Shown: in pieces, positions 1 through 4,962 of the stretch
Layout of the letters: every line of letters starts with the position of its first letter
Position numbering within the stretch: position 1 is the first letter of the stretch
Source: Victivallales bacterium
Lineage (GTDB): Bacteria; Verrucomicrobiota; Lentisphaeria; Victivallales; Victivallaceae
DNA: 6,965 nucleotides
NCBI GenBank assembly: GCA_019038735.1
Contig: JAHOYW010000075.1
Coordinates: 1 to 6,965, forward strand
Direction of reading: 5' to 3'
Program-made: the position numbers and the translations under genes
The notes under the pieces: generated by a model
Told to the model about the DNA's origin: nothing
The model's database searches: none
Seen by the model: only the letters and a program-made list of their open reading frames with translations

Positions 1-341
1 ATTACGCTATGCTGTCCCGTCAAGTAGTCATCGTGCTTACCCAGCAGAAGCACTTGGTGGGTCTTCTTGAGAGCCTGCGCATAAGTCCACATTCCCGTTT
101 CCAGCCCCTTGAAATTATTCCATGCCTCGCACTTATGAACGTATGTCCCCGACAACATGCTGGCCCGCGAAGGGCAGCAGATCGGGTCGGTGCAGTATGT
201 GTTCTTAAAAAGAGTTCCGCGCGTTGCTAATCTGTCGATATTCGGGGTTGCCTGGTCCAGTGCCGGGTGGATTCCCTGACAACCGAGCATGCGTCCGTCC
301 AAACTCTCCGCATGAAAATGGATCATGTTGCGTTCTGTCAT
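1..341 (-). CDS. Type I sulfatase, ARSK-like, N-terminal 113 codons (runs off the left edge)
   Basis: Sulfatases hydrolyse sulfate esters using a formylglycine made from a Cys or Ser in the motif C/S-X-P-S-R. Here the motif CCPSR is at residues 55-59, inside ICCPSRASMLSG, so C55 is the expected formylglycine. It is preceded by the usual TPNIDRLATRG stretch (residues 32-42). From memory, the segments ESLDGR (12-17), ICCPSR, EAWNNFKGL and GKHDDYLTGQHS closely follow human arylsulfatase K, a lysosomal glucuronate-2-sulfatase; this suggests an ARSK-type subfamily but does not fix the substrate. The first metal-binding acidic pair, usually DD or DS/DQ, reads ES here (E12, S13). The start is supported by AAGGAAG (348-354 on the reverse strand) six bases upstream of ATG. 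There is no signal peptide, so the enzyme is probably cytoplasmic unless a different start is used. It is the last gene of the cluster in view, 109 bases after the CCP-like gene, and more GC-rich than its neighbours. The C-terminal part, with the remaining metal and sulfate ligands, lies outside. Confidence 0.93.
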   Translation of the reverse strand, partial: MTERNMIHFHAESLDGRMLGCQGIHPALDQATPNIDRLATRGTLFKNTYCTDPICCPSRASMLSGTYVHKCEAWNNFKGLETGMWTYAQALKKTHQVLLLGKHDDYLTGQHSV

Positions 342-377
342 ATTTGTCTTCCTTTTAAACTGCCAAGGGTTCACCCG

Positions 378-415
378 CCTAAAACATACTTTTGAAGTGG
401 ATACCCCTAAAACAT
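378..415. repeat. 10-base direct repeat in the sulfatase leader
   Basis: The word CCTAAAACAT (ATGTTTTAGG on the coding strand) occurs at 378-387 and again at 406-415, with start points 28 bases apart. Between the copies lie ATACTTTTGAA (386-396, overlapping the first copy by two bases) and GTGGATACCC (397-406, overlapping the second by one base). Both of those words also occur in the gap ahead of the CCP-like gene. A small inverted repeat GGGT-TC-ACCC follows at 367-376, nearer the sulfatase start. No convincing -35/-10 pair was found in this 109-base gap. These may be operator or promoter elements, or chance in a short region. Confidence 0.35.
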
Positions 416-450
416 TATTTCACAGGACTAACCCCGCGCCTTTAAGATTG

Positions 451-2187
451 TTATGCAAGAAAGGCTTCCATTGCTTTAATTATCCCTTTGCCGATAAGAT
501 CGAACGAATCTTGAGTTACTGCTTTTGTTTTCTGATCCCGCGGATCGAACCAGGAGCAACTTGCCAGCTCCAAATCACATGAAACAGCGTCTGGATATTT
601 AACTTTAAACCAATCCTTTGCACAGCAGTTCCTGAATTCATGGTCAATCCCATCCTGATATCTTATTCCAGCATGTTTTCCCAAGAGCAGGTTGAAATCT
701 TTATATTTTTCAACCAAACTCTCTGATTTTTTACCAAACCGCTCCTTTAAAAAATCGGGAGACATGCGAAGCAAAGTATGATTTTTCCAACCGCTCCCGG
801 CATGAAAATCAACAAATAAGGAAATGTCATAGGGCAAAAAATCAAAGTATTTCATAATGCATTGAGTTTCGGGCTGAATATCTTCAAACCAGCATCGGTT
901 TGTGTTCAATTTGTTTAAATTCAAACCGTCAGACCCCCATTTGGCACAGTCAACGTTAACCGTAGGCACGCAGTAAAATACGCATTTTTTTAGCACCTCA
1001 GGATTTTTCTGGAGATATTCAAGCATCGGTATAATGAAATGAGCAGCCATCATTTCCATTGGCGAGTGTTGTCCGATAATGAAAGCAGCATGTTTTTTGC
1101 CCTCATCAGGAACGGATGGATCCGTTATTTTAAGCAGATGAATGTCATTATCGTCCACGCTCTGTCCGATGACAGAAGTTTCTACAAACTTCAAGCTCTC
1201 CACCTTCTCAAGTAAAGCATCCTTTTCCCTTGTCAGAAAAGGAATTGATGTTGAAAGATAAAAGGTCTCTGCGGGTGCCGTCAACAGGGGATAGTAACAG
1301 CCTGCTTCGTCCACCGGTTCGATCATGGGGCATTCCTGCCAGGTCTCGCGGTCGGTACTCCAAAAAAAGCGTGCCGTCATGGCTGGTGCTTTTCTACGAT
1401 AGCCATAGAGAGTATTAACCCTGATTTTTGTCTTTCCTGGTTCGGCTCCGCTGATATGGCCGAAGAGCCAGTAGGAATCGCTCCTGACAAATTCAGGTCC
1501 GGTAAAAATATTCAGCGTATCCTGCCTTGCGTTCCAAAACGAAAAGAAACGGCTTGCATCCTGAAAGTCAGCATCAGCCGTCACGCCGCCGGAGTCATTG
1601 GTCATTTCAAAAATTTGTTTTCGACAGGTATTATAAGCAGAAACCGACAACAAGTTTTCTGGTTCTGGAAATTCAACGCGCTCCGGCACCGGGCAAAGGC
1701 TTTTGTTTTCCAAAGGAAAATCGCACAACTCCCTGAACGCGGCATCTGTACCCGGTGCCCACAGCAGATTGATACGACAATATGGATACAACTCTCCGGC
1801 CCAGAATAAGCGACGATAATAGTAAGCTGGATTTGACATAACAAAACCCAGACGGATCGTGTTGGTGTTCGCAAAGTTTGAAAGCGGCATGGGAGTTATG
1901 GCAACAGGCTCTGTGCCGCCAATTTCCCGCAACAATAAATAGCCGTAGAGATTGATTAGCAGCTCCCAGCCACCTTCCTTCGTTACACCACGCAGCAAGA
2001 CCTGCTCACGATCAAACAATGAATCAATAGAAACGGACAAATCGACGAATATTTCGGCATAAAAATCACGTTCCTGCGTTCCTATCAGTCGTTTTTCAGC
2101 ATCATAATGCTGCGATTCAAGCTTACCATCACGATAAGAAAAGAGATGAAAGTCATCAGGTGTCTTTACTGTTTTAAAGTTAATCAT
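451..2187 (-). CDS. M14 metallopeptidase with cytosolic-carboxypeptidase (CCP)-like layout
   Basis: M14 enzymes are zinc hydrolases that cleave C-terminal amino acids or related amide bonds. The catalytic domain covers about residues 340-578. Visible active-site elements are H374 and E378 (QHSPME), GLNLNKLNTNR (421-431, the equivalent of the usual DLNRNF substrate-binding loop), H462 (FVDFHAGSG) and a likely catalytic glutamate E540 in CDLELAS. Ahead of it lies a beta-rich region (about 205-320) ending in YLSTSIPF, which resembles the N-domain that precedes the catalytic domain in CCP/AGBL proteins. Residues 1-200 are not recognised. An oddity is the first zinc motif, which is H-x3-E rather than the normal H-x2-E. 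There is no signal peptide. ATG is preceded by GAGGT seven bases upstream, supporting this start. The gene sits 81 bases after the methyltransferase gene and 109 before the sulfatase. In bacteria CCP-like proteins rarely have known substrates; an amide or peptide hydrolase acting in the same pathway is the best guess. Confidence 0.82.
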   Translation of the reverse strand: MINFKTVKTPDDFHLFSYRDGKLESQHYDAEKRLIGTQERDFYAEIFVDLSVSIDSLFDREQVLLRGVTKEGGWELLINLYGYLLLREIGGTEPVAITPMPLSNFANTNTIRLGFVMSNPAYYYRRLFWAGELYPYCRINLLWAPGTDAAFRELCDFPLENKSLCPVPERVEFPEPENLLSVSAYNTCRKQIFEMTNDSGGVTADADFQDASRFFSFWNARQDTLNIFTGPEFVRSDSYWLFGHISGAEPGKTKIRVNTLYGYRRKAPAMTARFFWSTDRETWQECPMIEPVDEAGCYYPLLTAPAETFYLSTSIPFLTREKDALLEKVESLKFVETSVIGQSVDDNDIHLLKITDPSVPDEGKKHAAFIIGQHSPMEMMAAHFIIPMLEYLQKNPEVLKKCVFYCVPTVNVDCAKWGSDGLNLNKLNTNRCWFEDIQPETQCIMKYFDFLPYDISLFVDFHAGSGWKNHTLLRMSPDFLKERFGKKSESLVEKYKDFNLLLGKHAGIRYQDGIDHEFRNCCAKDWFKVKYPDAVSCDLELASCSWFDPRDQKTKAVTQDSFDLIGKGIIKAMEAFLA

Positions 2188-2213
2188 ATTAAAAACCTCG
2201 ATAATTTGTTATA

Positions 2214-2229
2214 TTGTGGATACCCACAA
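2214..2229. promoter_or_regulatory. Perfect inverted repeat upstream of the CCP-like gene
   Basis: TTGTGG-ATAC-CCACAA has two perfect 6-base arms around a 4-base centre, starting 27 bases upstream of the CCP-like start codon. The word GGATACC inside it (2218-2224) is repeated at 2231-2237, thirteen bases on, and again at 399-405 ahead of the sulfatase. On the coding strand the inverted repeat is followed directly by TATAAC (2208-2213), which could serve as a weak -10. No U-run follows, so it is not a classic terminator. An operator for a local regulator or a leader hairpin are the main options. Confidence 0.4.
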
Positions 2230-2243
2230 GGGATACCGATACT

Positions 2244-2257
2244 TTTGAATTTTCGAA
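2244..2257. repeat. Near-palindrome TTTGAA-TT-TTCGAA after the methyltransferase gene
   Basis: The arms TTTGAA and TTCGAA match at five of six positions around a 2-base centre, eleven bases past the methyltransferase stop codon. A second reading is GAATT-TTCG-AATTC (2247-2260), a small hairpin with 5-base arms. A very similar element, TTTGAA-TT-TTCAAA, follows the preceding gene at 3704-3717. AT-rich gaps produce such words easily, so the functional claim is weak. Confidence 0.25.
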
Positions 2258-2268
2258 TTCTACTTATT

Positions 2269-3684
2269 TTATATTCCAGCCTCTTTTTTGGCTCTGTTCA
2301 GAATTTCATTTCCAGCCTTGATTTTTTCTTTATCAGATTCATATCCAGTATAACTATCGACTCGCTCTCTGTATTTTGCATTAGCGCGATCCAGAATATC
2401 TTTTTCTGAACTAATATCAAAATTACGCATAAATATTTCCGGTTCCCAGAATGCGTTACGGAAATTTTCAAGTGTGTGCGAATGTAAGAGAAAATTTGAA
2501 CTTCCGCCGTCAATCACTTCTGCTATAATGTCTTCAATAGGAGCATTGTCCAACTGTATCTGCCGGACCGCGCTAAATGATTCCGCTATATCTATATCAA
2601 TTATAAGCTGTTCTGGAGAAAAAAGCGCGCCATTATCAATAACACCGCCGCCCGCATAAGAAAAACAACCGGAAAAGCGTTCGTAAGCAACTGCTTTAAA
2701 CATCTTTTCATAAACGGCTTTCAGACCCGGTTTTGTCGCCGCGACATAAGTTTTTCCGCCAATGTCGGTATTACCGCCGAATGCGTGTTCCATTAAATTA
2801 ACGACACCCACATCAATAAGCACGGATTCAGGTGCGGATTGAGAAGTATTACTGGTTTTCATATCAAGCACGCTTGAAGATATATAGCCCTTTAGTTCTG
2901 CTTCCTGATTTACCAGATAGGAAATAATAAGACCACCGACAATTTCGGCAGTTCCTTGTATTACTGATCCATCAATGCTTATAGGTGCATTCCCGCCGGC
3001 GGTTGGCATAGAGGTAATCATGCTTTTTACATTGTATTTAGCGCGTTCAAGCATTACGGATGCCGTACGGTTTTCAAGACGCATAATCGGATTGATGCAG
3101 TTGCATGGATCAATAAAATCTTTTTCACGTCCAGGACCGAGGAATATATTACTTAATTCTGCCAGATATTTGACCACAAAACCATCGAATGGTTCAATTT
3201 TACATGAGTATTTATCCGTCAAGCCGGCAAGGATAAGAAAAGATTCTATCGGTGCGGTTGGAATAGCGATGTCGGTAATAGACAGAGGAACATTCATATT
3301 GCCTATTTTGCTTTCCTGATGAGCAAACTTTACAATATCCTCAAAATCTTTTCTGGTCGCGACGCTATGCTCCGCATTTTTATAATCATAAAACTTTGGC
3401 GCGATATTACCAAATCCGGTTTTGAAATCAACTTTTGTTTCTGGAACCGGCTCAATTCCGCAGGCAGGTTTAGTGTTTTTATAACGTTCATTTTGAAAAG
3501 CTGTAAATTCATCAATAATCGTATCATTAAAAAGAATACGATTCTTTGCGGATAATTTCAATCCATTTTTTATCAACAAGCTTGTCAATTCATCATTATC
3601 TACCTGATAACCGATATTTTTCAGAACATTTCTAACTTTTACTGATAACACATCCAAATCGCTGTCTTTAAACACTTTGTTCAT
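2269..3684 (-). CDS. MttB-family amine:corrinoid methyltransferase, non-pyrrolysine
   Basis: MttB-superfamily proteins move a methyl group from a methylated amine to a cobalamin carried by a small corrinoid protein. True trimethylamine MttB carries pyrrolysine at an in-frame UAG; the wider family without it uses quaternary amines such as glycine betaine, proline betaine or carnitine. This 471-residue protein is full length for the family. Family marks include MPTAGGNAPISIDGSVIQG (226-244), the glycine-rich YAGGGVIDNGALFSPEQLIIDID (343-365), and the C-terminal HSHTLENFR...FWEPEIF (401-418) followed by a lysine/glutamate-rich helical tail. The frame has no in-frame TAG, so it belongs to the pyrrolysine-free branch. 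It is cytoplasmic with no signal peptide. AGGAA lies eight bases before ATG, supporting the start. It begins 33 bases after the FN3-M14 gene. No corrinoid protein or methyl-corrinoid:tetrahydrofolate transferase is in the window, so partners must be encoded elsewhere. Substrate cannot be assigned from sequence alone. Confidence 0.92.
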   Translation of the reverse strand: MNKVFKDSDLDVLSVKVRNVLKNIGYQVDNDELTSLLIKNGLKLSAKNRILFNDTIIDEFTAFQNERYKNTKPACGIEPVPETKVDFKTGFGNIAPKFYDYKNAEHSVATRKDFEDIVKFAHQESKIGNMNVPLSITDIAIPTAPIESFLILAGLTDKYSCKIEPFDGFVVKYLAELSNIFLGPGREKDFIDPCNCINPIMRLENRTASVMLERAKYNVKSMITSMPTAGGNAPISIDGSVIQGTAEIVGGLIISYLVNQEAELKGYISSSVLDMKTSNTSQSAPESVLIDVGVVNLMEHAFGGNTDIGGKTYVAATKPGLKAVYEKMFKAVAYERFSGCFSYAGGGVIDNGALFSPEQLIIDIDIAESFSAVRQIQLDNAPIEDIIAEVIDGGSSNFLLHSHTLENFRNAFWEPEIFMRNFDISSEKDILDRANAKYRERVDSYTGYESDKEKIKAGNEILNRAKKEAGI

Positions 3685-3703
3685 TTTATAATTTCCTATT
3701 ATT

Positions 3704-3717
3704 TTTGAATTTTCAAA
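3704..3717. repeat. Inverted repeat TTTGAA-TT-TTCAAA upstream of the methyltransferase gene
   Basis: Perfect 6-base arms around a 2-base centre fill much of the 33-base gap. The repeat starts directly beyond the stop codon of the upstream M14 gene and ends 19 bases before the methyltransferase start codon. A one-mismatch relative lies at 2244-2257. It may be an operator or chance in AT-rich DNA; it lacks the GC-rich stem and T-run of an intrinsic terminator. Confidence 0.28.
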
Positions 3718-4935
3718 TCATGTTTTTGCTAGTTCAATCATAACTTCTTTTAACGCATTAGTATGTCGTTCCTGATAATCCAGAATAAGTGCTCTATCCG
3801 TTTGATCTACTCTAGATATCTTTGCATCTTGATTATCAACTTGCTCAAGATCAAATCCGGGAATTTTACCAAAGTCATAAAGCCAGCTAGACAGGCTGCC
3901 TGCCGTACAGAAAAAAGCGAACCAATGCTCAGCAAAATCGAGATCAGGAGAGAATCCTTTAGCAAAACTTTTGATGATGTTTTTACATTTGAGCGCGTAT
4001 TCAGCATCATCTTTCGCTGATATTGAAGCACCTGCAGGTAGTCCGCAAATGCTTGCCAACCAGTGAAAGCTGAAAACAATATCCGGCGGGTTACTTTCAA
4101 ATACTGACATAACCGCCTGTGTTTCAGGAGCACTTGCCGGTTGAGACCCTCGGTATGTTACAGCACTAGTATCGGATGAATCCAATCCATATCCGTATTC
4201 AATAGTTTCCCATTGTGCCGGAAAGTTTCGGTTCAAATCCACACCCTGGTGGTTGGTACGGATATACCATGGAGTTCCTTGTGCCATTTCTTCTCTGGCA
4301 TCAATATTTACTGCGGGGATTGCCACTATTCGGATATCCTGAAATAAGCCTGGGGATTTATCAAGCAAGGTGGATATGGCAGGAATAATTAATTCCGGAC
4401 CTGATTCTCCACCGTGAATAAGACCCACAAATCCCAAGGTTTTTGACCCGGAGCCGACTTCAAGACAAGGAATGTCTCTGCCTTTGACTGTCCGACCACA
4501 AACTGAGAGCCTGGCAAGCCCATTTGATTGTTCACAAAGATTTCTTAAACGCGACATCATCTTTTCATAAGACCACCACACTTCTGGATCCCGAACCCGA
4601 ACCGGCACTGGACCCATTCGGCATGATGTCTTTGTCTGGATAAAGTAGGAGTAAGTAAGCCCTATCGCAACTGAATCATCCTCAAACATGTATTTACGAT
4701 TATTGCTTGCTTCTAAACTTCCTTGAAATATGAGCTTGGCGTCTGTTCCATCATTATTCAGAAAGAATTCCTCGTAATCTTCGCCAAAGACAAAATCTTC
4801 TTCCTTTCGGTAAATACGGAAATTATCAAATTCATCAGTCGATGCATCATTAAAGAGAGTATTGTTTTTATACCAACTCAATGTAACCTTATTATTCTTT
4901 ACGATTGCCTTAATTCTTGTTATAGTTTTACGCAT
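3718..4935 (-). CDS. M14 zinc carboxypeptidase-like protein with N-terminal FN3-like domain
   Basis: Residues 1-115 look like a fibronectin type III fold (VTLSW, FRIYR, YSYFIQT), which is a binding or packing module. The M14 domain covers about 120-405. The zinc motif is HGGE (H174, E177), the substrate-binding loop is GVDLNRNFPAQW (231-242), the third zinc ligand is H291 (FSFHW), and the catalytic glutamate is probably E364 in GFDLEQ. SAPETQAV (268-275) is the usual E-T pair that follows in carboxypeptidases. All catalytic elements are present, so an active enzyme is expected; it could cleave a C-terminal residue or an acyl-amino acid amide. No signal peptide is seen, unusual for an FN3-bearing hydrolase. 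The ribosome binding site is weak (AGAAG about ten bases before ATG), and the gap from the upstream gene is only 27 bases, so translation may be partly coupled. It differs strongly from the other M14 protein in the cluster and is not a recent duplicate. Confidence 0.88.
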   Translation of the reverse strand: MRKTITRIKAIVKNNKVTLSWYKNNTLFNDASTDEFDNFRIYRKEEDFVFGEDYEEFFLNNDGTDAKLIFQGSLEASNNRKYMFEDDSVAIGLTYSYFIQTKTSCRMGPVPVRVRDPEVWWSYEKMMSRLRNLCEQSNGLARLSVCGRTVKGRDIPCLEVGSGSKTLGFVGLIHGGESGPELIIPAISTLLDKSPGLFQDIRIVAIPAVNIDAREEMAQGTPWYIRTNHQGVDLNRNFPAQWETIEYGYGLDSSDTSAVTYRGSQPASAPETQAVMSVFESNPPDIVFSFHWLASICGLPAGASISAKDDAEYALKCKNIIKSFAKGFSPDLDFAEHWFAFFCTAGSLSSWLYDFGKIPGFDLEQVDNQDAKISRVDQTDRALILDYQERHTNALKEVMIELAKT

Positions 4936-4962
4936 AATATATATTCTTCTATGTAATGATTT

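Noticed and set aside
367..376. GGGT-TC-ACCC as an operator before the sulfatase
   Set aside because: The arms are only four bases, and no second copy was found; noted only within the repeat entry for that gap.
325..582. Plus-strand open frame spanning the sulfatase start and the end of the CCP-like gene
   Set aside because: It runs antisense to two well-supported genes, has no family resemblance and no ribosome binding site of note.
1456..1809. 117-residue plus-strand open frame inside the CCP-like gene
   Set aside because: It lies wholly antisense to a coding frame with clear M14 motifs; composition looks like a shadow frame.
2247..2260. GAATT-TTCG-AATTC hairpin as an intrinsic terminator for the methyltransferase gene
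   Set aside because: The stem is short and AT-rich and is not followed by a T-run on the coding strand, so termination is unlikely.
2269..3684. Possible pyrrolysine-type MttB with in-frame amber readthrough
   Set aside because: The frame is open from ATG to TAA at full family length, with no in-frame TAG, so pyrrolysine is not needed.
3807..4133. 108-residue minus-strand open frame overlapping the FN3-M14 gene in another frame
   Set aside because: It overlaps the conserved H291-to-C-terminus part of the M14 domain and has no independent support.
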